Assembly: GCF_011008565.1 (NCBI RefSeq)
Contig: NZ_JAAIWK010000006.1
Span: 1 to 64,000 of the forward strand
Reading direction: 5' to 3'
DNA: 64,000 nt
From: Heyndrickxia ginsengihumi
GTDB taxonomy: Bacteria; Bacillota; Bacilli; Bacillales; Bacillaceae_C
A program made the position numbers and the translations under genes. A model generated the notes under the pieces. It had not been told where the DNA came from, searched no databases, and saw only the letters and a program-made list of their open reading frames with translations. Shown in pieces: positions 55,743-63,623 of the stretch. Positions within the stretch are counted from its first letter, which is position 1. Each line of letters begins with the position of its first letter.

Positions 55743-56483
55743 TTAGATGAAGCCACCATTCACGCGAATCGTTTGACCAGTAATCCATTGCGACTGTTCA
55801 CTTACAAGTAATGCGACAACATTAGCGATGTCTTCAGGTTCACCTATTCTTCCAAAGGCATTCATCTTACTAAGTGCCTCTATCTGTTCTGGAGTTTTAT
55901 CGGCGCTGAACAACTCAGTATTTACTGGACCAGGGGCAACAGTATTGATCGTAATTTGCTTTGGACCAAACTCTTTTGCTAATTGTCTTGTGAACTGTTC
56001 GACTGCCCCTTTCGTTCCAGAATAAACGCTGTAAGTCGGGAACATTTGACCGTTTACAGATGTAGAAAAATTAATAATGCGTCCACCGTTTTCCATATAT
56101 TTCATCGCCTGCTGTATTGCAAAATAAGTACCCTTTACATTCACAGCAAATAACGTATCAAATTCTTCTTCGGTTACATCTGCTATCGCTTTATAAAGAA
56201 TACGTCCTGCATTATTGATTAATATATCAACTTTTCCAAACCGGTTTATCGTTTCTGAAAATAACTTTTCAATTTCTGAAATGCGGCCGATATCTGCTTG
56301 AATGGCAATCGCAGCCCCGCCTTGTTCCTCAATCTGTGCGACAACCTCATTTGCCTTATCACTGCTCTGGCTATAATTAACAACAACTTGGACACCAAGT
56401 GACGCCAATTTCAAAGCGATCACACGGCCAATGCCACGTGAAGCCCCTGTTACAATTGCAATCTTTCCATCTAATGAACCCAT
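55743..56483 (-). CDS. Short-chain dehydrogenase/reductase, FabG-like
   Basis: A 246-residue classical SDR. The cofactor motif TGASRGIGRVIALKL is near residue 13, NNAG near 88, catalytic Ser in NFSTSVNGQ, and YSGTKGAVEQF carries the Tyr-x-x-x-Lys pair. It resembles 3-oxoacyl-ACP reductase and glucose dehydrogenase-like SDRs. The ATG at 56483 follows AAAGGAGTG. No fatty-acid genes adjoin, so a role in sugar or xenobiotic reduction is equally likely. Confidence 0.88.
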   Translation of the reverse strand: MGSLDGKIAIVTGASRGIGRVIALKLASLGVQVVVNYSQSSDKANEVVAQIEEQGGAAIAIQADIGRISEIEKLFSETINRFGKVDILINNAGRILYKAIADVTEEEFDTLFAVNVKGTYFAIQQAMKYMENGGRIINFSTSVNGQMFPTYSVYSGTKGAVEQFTRQLAKEFGPKQITINTVAPGPVNTELFSADKTPEQIEALSKMNAFGRIGEPEDIANVVALLVSEQSQWITGQTIRVNGGFI

Positions 56484-56796
56484 TTCAATCACTCCTTTTT
56501 TTAGCATAAATATACTTTCCCTGCTAGCATAATTTCTAGCCCTTTCACGAAGGTCGTGTTTTTCACTAACAAATGACTATGATTTACAAATTGAAAATAT
56601 TTAAACCTTCCTATGTAGTTTCATAGAAACTAAACTTTTATCTCATTTTAAAAATTATATCTTATTCATAAAACCGGGCCAACTTAAATGAATCGTCACT
56701 TTTTTACATGTTTGCGGTAAAGCATTAAAAAAATTGTTGACTATTTTCTGAATGTTTAATATAATCTTCACAAAATAGAAGATAGGAGCCAACGAA
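56484..56796 (+). promoter_or_regulatory. Promoter region of the lone PTS IIC gene
   Basis: A near-consensus sigma-A promoter: TTGACT (56737-56742), 17-base spacer, TATAAT (56760-56765). A palindrome TAGTTTC-AT-AGAAACTA at 56616-56632 lies further upstream. No gene is seen in this stretch. Confidence 0.65.
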
Positions 56797-57834
56797 ATGA
56801 AAGAATTCTTCAACAAGTTGTTAACAGGAATGAGTATTGGCATTGTCGCGTCATTAATCCCTAATGCTCTCCTTGGAGAAGTGCTCAAACTATTAATACC
56901 ACATTTTCCAATTTTAAAGCCCATATTAGATATTACCGTCATTGTAATGAGTTTATTGCCGGTTATGATCGGAGTAATGGTTGGAATCACTTTTAAATTT
57001 ACTCCTATCCAAATAGCAAGTTTAGGGATAGCTGCTATGGTAGGAAGCGGGAATATTCAAAAGACCGCCGATGGATTATTTGCTCTGAACGGTATTGGAA
57101 TCGTTATCAATACAGGAATTACCACTGCCCTAACAGTATTATTTATTAAGCTAATTGGAAACCGTTTAAAATCTTACTCTACACTATTAATGCCGACATT
57201 AAGTATTTTAATACCCGGTTTAATCGGTTATTCAATTTTGCCATTTGTTAGAACTGGTACAGGATTTATAGGGATTGTTGTTTCACATGTAACAGCCTTA
57301 CAACCGATTGTAATGGGGGCTATCATCTCTGTTATCTTTTGTGTCATTATTCTTTCGCCGATCTCGACAGTTGGGGTGGCTACGGTGATCATGCTTTCAG
57401 GTATTGGATCAGGTGCAGCTAATCTCGGAATTTGTGCTGCAGGCGTAGGATTAGCAATTGCCAGTTATAAAGCCAATTCGCTTGGGACTGCCTTAGCACA
57501 TGTGTTAGGTTCACCGAAGATTCAAATGAGAAACTTTTTTATGAAGCCAAAAATTGCCGTCCCTATGTTAATTACTGCAGCTATCCTCGGAGCTCTCGCT
57601 GGCCTATTAAATATTAAAGGTACGCCTTACAGCGCTGGCTTTGGATTATCAGGTTTAGTCGGACCATTAAATTATATTCACTTAGCTTCAGGCGGATGGT
57701 CTGTAAAAAATATCGCAGTAATGCTTAGTACTTTCTTCATTCTTCCATTTTTATTAAATATTGGACTTATTTACCTATTTTCTAGAAAATTAAAAATGAT
57801 TAAAGCAGATGATTACAAACTATCGTTCGATTAA
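56797..57834 (+). CDS. PTS_EIIC_2-type membrane permease (PfoR-like)
   Basis: A 345-residue polytopic protein of the second EIIC family (PTS_EIIC_2/PfoR-like): ten or so helices, with GSGNIQKTADGLFALNGIG near residue 85 and FGLSGLVGPLNYIHLASGG near 280. No IIA or IIB genes are next to it, so it must use shared components or act as a facilitator or sensor. The ATG follows AGGAGCC; the leader is only about 25 bases. Substrate unknown. Confidence 0.78.
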   Translation: MKEFFNKLLTGMSIGIVASLIPNALLGEVLKLLIPHFPILKPILDITVIVMSLLPVMIGVMVGITFKFTPIQIASLGIAAMVGSGNIQKTADGLFALNGIGIVINTGITTALTVLFIKLIGNRLKSYSTLLMPTLSILIPGLIGYSILPFVRTGTGFIGIVVSHVTALQPIVMGAIISVIFCVIILSPISTVGVATVIMLSGIGSGAANLGICAAGVGLAIASYKANSLGTALAHVLGSPKIQMRNFFMKPKIAVPMLITAAILGALAGLLNIKGTPYSAGFGLSGLVGPLNYIHLASGGWSVKNIAVMLSTFFILPFLLNIGLIYLFSRKLKMIKADDYKLSFD

Positions 57835-57867
57835 ATAATAGATTTCGAAATACACTTGCGTAAATAC

Positions 57868-57914
57868 AAAAAAACTGCTATTGATTCATCTAACTATCAA
57901 TAGCAGTTTTTTCT
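57868..57914. terminator. Bidirectional terminator
   Basis: AAAAAACTGCTATTGAT pairs with ATCAATAGCAGTTTTTT around a 10-base loop, between convergent genes. Confidence 0.9.
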
Positions 57915-57923
57915 ATTTTCATT

Positions 57924-58166
57924 TTATAATGAAGGATCGCTGTTCTCTTTTTGCTGTTTTTTTCGCCGCATTTTTTCATACGCTTCTCTTTTCACCTGCA
58001 ATCGTTTTTCATATTTCCCAAATAATATATCATGCGCTTGATAACGAATAAGCAAACCGATTGCAAGTGCTACTATCCACATGCGAATATCTTGTGTTAT
58101 AAATCCAATGACCATTAAACATACTGCCAGTAACAACATAAATATCCAAAACCATTTACTTTTCAT
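57924..58166 (-). CDS. Small two-helix membrane protein
   Basis: An 80-residue protein: two hydrophobic helices (WFWIFMLLLAVCLMVIGFI and MWIVALAIGLLIRY), then a strongly basic coiled tail (KRLQVKREAYEKMRRKKQQK). The ATG at 58166 is chosen over 58175. It follows the PTS IIC gene by 30 bases and may be the last gene of that operon. Family not recognised. Confidence 0.6.
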   Translation of the reverse strand: MKSKWFWIFMLLLAVCLMVIGFITQDIRMWIVALAIGLLIRYQAHDILFGKYEKRLQVKREAYEKMRRKKQQKENSDPSL

Positions 58167-58196
58167 CCCAATCATCTCGATTCTATAGAAATCAAG

Positions 58197-59546
58197 CTAT
58201 TTCGTATCAATTTCTGCCTCTTTTAATTCCTTAGACTTTGCTTTGTAGAACCATACAAATATTGCAAGCCAAATGATCGCGCCAATAATGCCGAGAATAT
58301 TTCCGTTCGCCGCTTGACTAAATATAAAGCGAAAATCTGCGTTCTCAATTGTACTCCATGTAAGTGCTGTACCATCCGCTACCTTTACTACCTTTGTTGT
58401 CTTTGCCAAGTCTGTAATAGCCGGTGTAAAATATGTTGCGACATAAAGGAACAGCGGTGTGCTAATAATGCCCAGCACCAGCATACGCAATAAATTTCCT
58501 CCTGTTAAAAGCAAGCCGGCAACAACAAACGAAAGGTTGATAATGCCGGCAAATGGTAGAACATCATTCCCTGGCAAAATCAATGCAAATAATAATTCGA
58601 ACGGTACAAGTAAAATGGCTGTTACCCAGATCTCATTTCTGCCGGCAAGAATTGGCCAATCGAGCCCTATAAAAATATCTCGATCCCCAAAATGTTTGCG
58701 CATAAATTCTGATACGCCATCAGATATTGGAGACAGCGCTTGCATAAACAGCTTTGAAACCATTGGGAATAATGTCATAGCCGCTGCTGCTTTAACGGCT
58801 AATATTAATGATCCTGAAAATCCATATCCTGCAACCAAACCTAATAAAAATCCGATAATTCCCCCCATAATATGGTTTTCAGCAAAAATTCCAATTTTTT
58901 CTTTAAGTGCATCTGCATCCATTTTTCTATTAAATATCGGAAAGAAATCTAATAATCTATTAATTGGATAAAGTAACGAAGCTAATATTGTCATATGGTG
59001 TGGGACAGTAACACCAGGGATTCCTGTTAAGTTTTCAACATGTTTCCCCCAAATATCACCAATTTTTAATTCAATGACAATTTGAAGAATCGCAACAGCA
59101 AAAGCTAAATAAATATTTCCAGATATATAATTAACTAATACAGCTGTAAAAATTTTTCCCCATACATTCCACATATCAACATTCAATGTTTTTGTCCACC
59201 CAAGCAGAAGTAATAGAGCATTTACACCGATTGTGATTGGGAACATTAGGAATGCAAGTGGCCAAGCCCAAGTGATGGACGCCATGCTGGTCCATCCTCC
59301 ATCAATTGCTGTCAAATTAATTCCTGTTCGATGTGCAAATGCTTGCGCAGCCGGACTGATAGAGTCTAACATAAAACTGACAACGAGACTCATTCCTGTA
59401 AAAGCAATCCCTAAAGTGATGGCAGCACTAATTGCATCTTTTGCCTTCATACGGACAATGAGCCCAATTACAAGCATAATAAATGGAACAAAAACAGCCG
59501 CACCTAAATTTAGCACGTAATTGACAACCGTTTGCAGTACATCCAT
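58197..59546 (-). CDS. PTS galactitol-type permease IIC (locus 2)
   Basis: A 449-residue Gat-type EIIC, paralogous to 47131-48402. It shows the same landmarks: NYVLNLGAAVFVPFIMLVIGLIVR, SMASITWAWPLAF, MRKHFGDRDIFIGLDWPILAGRNE and LPGNDVLPFAGI. It has a longer C-terminus with an extra extracytoplasmic loop (KTTKVVKVADGTALTWSTIE). About ten helices. It operates with the IIA and IIB encoded upstream. Confidence 0.9.
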   Translation of the reverse strand: MDVLQTVVNYVLNLGAAVFVPFIMLVIGLIVRMKAKDAISAAITLGIAFTGMSLVVSFMLDSISPAAQAFAHRTGINLTAIDGGWTSMASITWAWPLAFLMFPITIGVNALLLLLGWTKTLNVDMWNVWGKIFTAVLVNYISGNIYLAFAVAILQIVIELKIGDIWGKHVENLTGIPGVTVPHHMTILASLLYPINRLLDFFPIFNRKMDADALKEKIGIFAENHIMGGIIGFLLGLVAGYGFSGSLILAVKAAAAMTLFPMVSKLFMQALSPISDGVSEFMRKHFGDRDIFIGLDWPILAGRNEIWVTAILLVPFELLFALILPGNDVLPFAGIINLSFVVAGLLLTGGNLLRMLVLGIISTPLFLYVATYFTPAITDLAKTTKVVKVADGTALTWSTIENADFRFIFSQAANGNILGIIGAIIWLAIFVWFYKAKSKELKEAEIDTK

Positions 59547-59558
59547 GTTGTCTCCCCC

Positions 59559-59840
59559 TTATTTTTTTGTCACTGCATCAATCAGTTTCTGCAATTCTCG
59601 TTCCATACCTATCCCAGTTAAAAAGGCAATACCATCAACTACCGGAATCGGGTACGTTTCTTTCGGCTTTGTAATAGCAACATACACATCTGCCTGTTTG
59701 ATATACGTACGAATTGATTTAATATCAACTGCTTCCACTTCGGCTTTTACTTTTCTCTCATCTAGTAGTTTTTTAATTTTTGATGCAACAGTTTGTGAAG
59801 TAGCGACACCTGATCCACAAGCTACAATAATTTTTTTCAT
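59559..59840 (-). CDS. PTS galactitol-type IIB component (locus 2)
   Basis: A 93-residue IIB with the phosphocysteine loop IIVACGSGVATSQTV at residues 4-18 and a C-terminus GIAFLTGIGMERELQKLI like the locus 1 IIB. The ATG at 59840 follows AGGGAGA; the longer frame overlaps the IIA gene. Only two bases separate it from the IIA stop. Confidence 0.92.
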   Translation of the reverse strand: MKKIIVACGSGVATSQTVASKIKKLLDERKVKAEVEAVDIKSIRTYIKQADVYVAITKPKETYPIPVVDGIAFLTGIGMERELQKLIDAVTKK

Positions 59841-59842
59841 AT

Positions 59843-60331
59843 TCAATCTCTCCCTTTTATAAAATATTGAATTTCTTTTAACCACTCTTCCTGATCAGCT
59901 ATACGTAATAGTTGTTTCATTTTCTGTTCATCCAGAAATAGGTCCATGAGCTTTTGAAGTAGCAGCACTTGATTTCCTTCTCGTTGCAGTCCTAATATAA
60001 AAATTAATGCTGCGTCTACATGATCTTGCTCCATTCCCATCGCCTGAAAATCAAGGGGAGGATCAGGGCGAACCGCCACAATAAACGGGCGTTTAATATG
60101 GACAGGATCAGTATGAGGAATGGCCACATCAAAGGCAGGCGCATGAAGACCTGTTGGATACTCTTTTTCTCTTGTTTGCAATGATAGTAGAAATCCTGAA
60201 TCAACATATGATTGTGAATATAGTCGCGCACTAATTTTCTGAAACAAGTCAGCTTGATCTTCAAAATGTTCATTTAAAAAGATAAGTTCTTTTTGGAAAA
60301 GAAGATCGAAATATTCCTTATCTCCACTCAC
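59843..60331 (-). CDS. PTS IIA component, fructose/mannitol-type (locus 2)
   Basis: A 162-residue EIIA_2 protein with the active His in DVAIPHTDPVHI near residue 70, preceded by YPTGLHAPA. Its start overlaps the stop of the regulator gene by four bases (ATGA), indicating translational coupling. Paralogue of the locus 1 IIA. Confidence 0.92.
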   Translation of the reverse strand: MSGDKEYFDLLFQKELIFLNEHFEDQADLFQKISARLYSQSYVDSGFLLSLQTREKEYPTGLHAPAFDVAIPHTDPVHIKRPFIVAVRPDPPLDFQAMGMEQDHVDAALIFILGLQREGNQVLLLQKLMDLFLDEQKMKQLLRIADQEEWLKEIQYFIKGRD

Positions 60332-62388
60332 AACCTCATTCCCTCTTTCTCTTTTATTTTCTGTACGGTTGTTTTAATAAATTCGGCAATCATAGCTGGA
60401 CTATTCATGTTAAGAATTTGCTGTACACAATGCGGATCAAATAACAGTTCATTTAACTGCATAAGGGCATTTAAATGTGATTGATAATCGCTGGCGGCAA
60501 TCATCACAAGCAATTGTACAGGATGACGTTCTGTAAACAGCACAGGTTCTTTTAATGAAAGGAGACTCATTGATAACCTGTTCACACCATCTTCAGGACT
60601 AGCATGTGGAATGGCTACATATGGAGCAATAACAATGTAGGGTTCCTTAGGATTAAATTGATGAATAATCGTTTCTATATACCTTTTCTCAATAAAATCT
60701 TGTTCTAATAATGGCTTAGCAGCTAACCAAATTGCCTCAGAACAGGTGGATACAGATTTAGCAATATGAATATTTCTTTGAACTAATACTTCGTCTAGAT
60801 CTAATTCGACTCTTTTTTGAGCAGTTGTTACATCTGTTTTGGAGAAATACATCTCTAAATCTTTTTTCAATTCCCGTTGATTAATATTTTCTGCATGGCG
60901 TGAAATAATATCTAATAACTGCGAATAGTTAATTTGATCAACATGGTAGCCGCGCAATGAACGATTCACATTCTGCTGCAGCATGAGCTTATCTTTTTCC
61001 GTTAAAAATGGTTGAATCACGAATATCCTTTTTTCAGTTTCTAAAGGGATTGTAGAAAAAACGAGATCAAACTTTTCTTTACTTTGATAAAATCCGCGTA
61101 CAGATAAGTGATTCACAAATTCAATATCGGGAAAAAGCTGTTTTAAATTGATCAATAGGAGGCGTGAGACAGATATCCCATTCGTACAAACAACAACCGC
61201 TTTTAATCTTTTTTGCGGATATTCACCATTTTTGCTCATCCAACCAATCATGAACATTGTGATATATGCTAATTCTTCTTCAGGCATTTTTCGCTGTAAT
61301 AGCAGCTCGATAGGAGTGATACTTTTCTTAACGAATTCGTGGACATCTCCATGTTCCTTTTTTACTTCTGCCAATAATGGATTTACCTCAATTACCCCAT
61401 ATTGAATGCGAAACATTGCCGGTCGTATATGCTGATAAAGTTTTTGCAACAAATCCAGACGATTTTGAAACTGGATACAAGAAAGCAATTCGAAAGTATT
61501 CATCATGTTTTCAACGGCTTGATAAATATCATCATCTATTCTGTCATCTTTATAACAATCAATAACGTTTGCTGAAAGCATTTGGACTGTGAAAAATAAT
61601 ATATCTGTTTCATTCATTACGCCTTCGAATTCAGCGTTTGTTACTTGATATTCCTTTGTTTCTTTAATTAAGAATCTCTCCTCAACATCATGTACTTCCA
61701 ATGATTTTGCTTGTAAACTTCTAATATAGGAAAAATAAGCAATATACGGCAATTCTAAAATTTTGGCATCGGAGAATTGAACTTCAAGAGCAGCTTCAAT
61801 TTGATGAACATGTTCAATAAAAGACTGTAAAAGAGAGGCATCTATTGTGATAATTTGATTAATCCAGCTTTCCCCGTTTGGATGATGCAGCAGTTTATTT
61901 AGAACAAATAATAATACTTTTCTTTTTTCTAATTCATTTCCAGTTAAGTAATAGCCTTTGACCCGATTAAATTTAATATTTACATGAAATAAACCTAGTT
62001 CTTGATGAATCTTTTTCATATCTGCTAATATCGTATTTTTACTTACTTGAAGTGCTGATGATAAATGGTACAAAGATAATTCCTCTTGACGAACAAGAAT
62101 TGTAAGTAAAATGAGATAGCCTCTCTCTTTCTCAGAGAGAAAATGGTCAAAAACACTCTCTTCCTCTAGTAATTCCGGTATTTTATTTACAATATCTATA
62201 TGACAGAATAATCCTTTATTCTTTCTTTTAATACTTGGTAAATCTTTATCAGTTAACCATTGATTTGTTTTTTTTAATGTATATTCCAACTGACTCCGGG
62301 TGCTATTTAATTCTGATTCAAGCATTTTCATTGTAATTCCTGGATTCGCAAATACTTCCTTTAAAAAGTAGTAGATGCGCTGCTCCAT
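60328..62388 (-). CDS. PRD-containing PTS-responsive transcription activator (locus 2)
   Basis: A 686-residue regulator with the same architecture as 49251-51296: HTH (1-60), second HTH (LYHLSSALQVSKNTILADM near 105), two PRDs (about 190-400), IIB-like AVVVCTNGISVSRLL near 408 and IIA-like YVAIPHASPEDGVNRLS near 610. It likely activates its own operon and perhaps the divergent kinase-aldolase genes. The cre-like site and a perfect 17-bp inverted repeat lie in the shared upstream region. Confidence 0.9.
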   Translation of the reverse strand: MEQRIYYFLKEVFANPGITMKMLESELNSTRSQLEYTLKKTNQWLTDKDLPSIKRKNKGLFCHIDIVNKIPELLEEESVFDHFLSEKERGYLILLTILVRQEELSLYHLSSALQVSKNTILADMKKIHQELGLFHVNIKFNRVKGYYLTGNELEKRKVLLFVLNKLLHHPNGESWINQIITIDASLLQSFIEHVHQIEAALEVQFSDAKILELPYIAYFSYIRSLQAKSLEVHDVEERFLIKETKEYQVTNAEFEGVMNETDILFFTVQMLSANVIDCYKDDRIDDDIYQAVENMMNTFELLSCIQFQNRLDLLQKLYQHIRPAMFRIQYGVIEVNPLLAEVKKEHGDVHEFVKKSITPIELLLQRKMPEEELAYITMFMIGWMSKNGEYPQKRLKAVVVCTNGISVSRLLLINLKQLFPDIEFVNHLSVRGFYQSKEKFDLVFSTIPLETEKRIFVIQPFLTEKDKLMLQQNVNRSLRGYHVDQINYSQLLDIISRHAENINQRELKKDLEMYFSKTDVTTAQKRVELDLDEVLVQRNIHIAKSVSTCSEAIWLAAKPLLEQDFIEKRYIETIIHQFNPKEPYIVIAPYVAIPHASPEDGVNRLSMSLLSLKEPVLFTERHPVQLLVMIAASDYQSHLNALMQLNELLFDPHCVQQILNMNSPAMIAEFIKTTVQKIKEKEGMRL

Positions 62389-62432
62389 CTTATCACCTCC
62401 CTTTCTACATTATATTTATTTCATAAATTTAT

Positions 62433-62446
62433 TGAATGCGCTTTCA
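62433..62446. promoter_or_regulatory. CcpA cre-like site, PTS locus 2
   Basis: TGAATGCGCTTTCA matches the cre consensus with one deviation. A second weaker version, TGAATGCGCAATCA, lies at 62530-62543. Both are in the divergent region between the regulator and the kinase gene. Confidence 0.6.
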
Positions 62447-62466
62447 TCAAAACTTTTATAAAAAGC

Positions 62467-62509
62467 TTTTTCTCCATTGTGATGAAATAACGATCACAAT
62501 GGAGAAAAA
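62467..62509. promoter_or_regulatory. Perfect 17-bp inverted repeat, putative operator
   Basis: TTTTTCTCCATTGTGAT and ATCACAATGGAGAAAAA surround a 9-base centre. The T run is on the 5' side and the A run on the 3' side of both strands, so it is not a terminator. Its place between divergent genes of one pathway suggests an operator, most simply for the adjacent PRD regulator. Confidence 0.5.
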
Positions 62510-62673
62510 ATGGATAATAAAAATTTAAATGAATGCGCAATCAAAGATTAGTTTTTATCTTCTATAATAACTATATAGCAGAATATCTATCTTTCATTCA
62601 CTCCAGCCATTAGCTTTCCAACTACCTTTTATGAAATAGATAAGAAAAGTTTTTAAAGTAGGAGGTGAATTGA

Positions 62674-63609
62674 ATGATCTACACCGTTACATTAAACCCT
62701 GCAATTGACCGTATTGTTCATATTCCCGGCGAATTAACAAGAGGACAAAATCATCGCTCTACTGCAACTTCATTTGACATCGGAGGGAAAGCAACACATG
62801 TTTCCGTTGTATTATCTTCATTAAATATTGCCAATATCGCTACTGGATTTATGGGCGAAGGACGTCAAGATGTACTGATTGACCTTTTAGAAAAGAAAGA
62901 AGTATGTCATGATTTTCTCACCTTGCCTAATGAGGAAGTAAGAGAAAGCATTGTGATTGTAGATGAAACGAACAAAGGAAGTTATATGATCACAGAAAAA
63001 GGCCCGAACGTGTCTCCAAACATGCTCCAACAGTTTAAAGAAAAGTTGCAAACGACCATTCAGAAGAATGATATTGTTGTGTTTGCTGGAAATCCTTCAA
63101 CACAAATGGACCCAAAAGATTATCGCGAAGTACTTGAAATGATAAAAAGTAAACATTGCCGATTAGTTGTTGATGCTTCCGATCGCTATTTGCAAGAAGC
63201 GCTCGCGGTTAAACCATATCTTTTAAAGCCAAATCAATATGAATTTAAAGAATTAATTGGAAAACCTCTAAATACTTTAGAAGATTATATTCATGCAGCT
63301 TTTCATTTTATGTGTGATGACATTGAATATTTCTTTATTTCATTAGGAAAAGAAGGATCACTGCTTTTACACCATCAAGAGATTTATCACATTATTCCTC
63401 CTACTGTCAAACAGGTAAACGATACTGGCTGTGGAGATGTCTTTATTGGAGGACTCGTCTACAGCATCGCTCAGAAATTTTCAGTAGAAAAAATGTGCCG
63501 GTTCGCCACTGCTATAAGTGCATCAAAAGCTACTCAGCACTCTAGTTCTGATTTTGAGTTAGAGCAAGTGCAAGCTTTAATGGAAAAGGTTAAAGTGAAC
63601 CAACTTTAA
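62674..63609 (+). CDS. PfkB-family sugar-phosphate kinase (1-phosphofructokinase/LacC-like)
   Basis: A 311-residue hexose-phosphate kinase of the FruK/LacC group. It begins MIYTVTLNPAIDRIVHIPGE, has GGKATHVSVVLSSLNI near 37 (sugar binding), KPNQYEFKELIG near 185 and the catalytic C-terminal motif NDTGCGDVFIGG near 252. The usual GAGD anion hole is GCGD here. The ATG follows AGGAGGTG. It would phosphorylate tagatose 6-phosphate, fructose 1-phosphate or a similar ketose phosphate; the aldolase gene 14 bases downstream would split the product. Confidence 0.87.
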   Translation: MIYTVTLNPAIDRIVHIPGELTRGQNHRSTATSFDIGGKATHVSVVLSSLNIANIATGFMGEGRQDVLIDLLEKKEVCHDFLTLPNEEVRESIVIVDETNKGSYMITEKGPNVSPNMLQQFKEKLQTTIQKNDIVVFAGNPSTQMDPKDYREVLEMIKSKHCRLVVDASDRYLQEALAVKPYLLKPNQYEFKELIGKPLNTLEDYIHAAFHFMCDDIEYFFISLGKEGSLLLHHQEIYHIIPPTVKQVNDTGCGDVFIGGLVYSIAQKFSVEKMCRFATAISASKATQHSSSDFELEQVQALMEKVKVNQL

Positions 63610-63623
63610 AAGGAGGAATCGTT

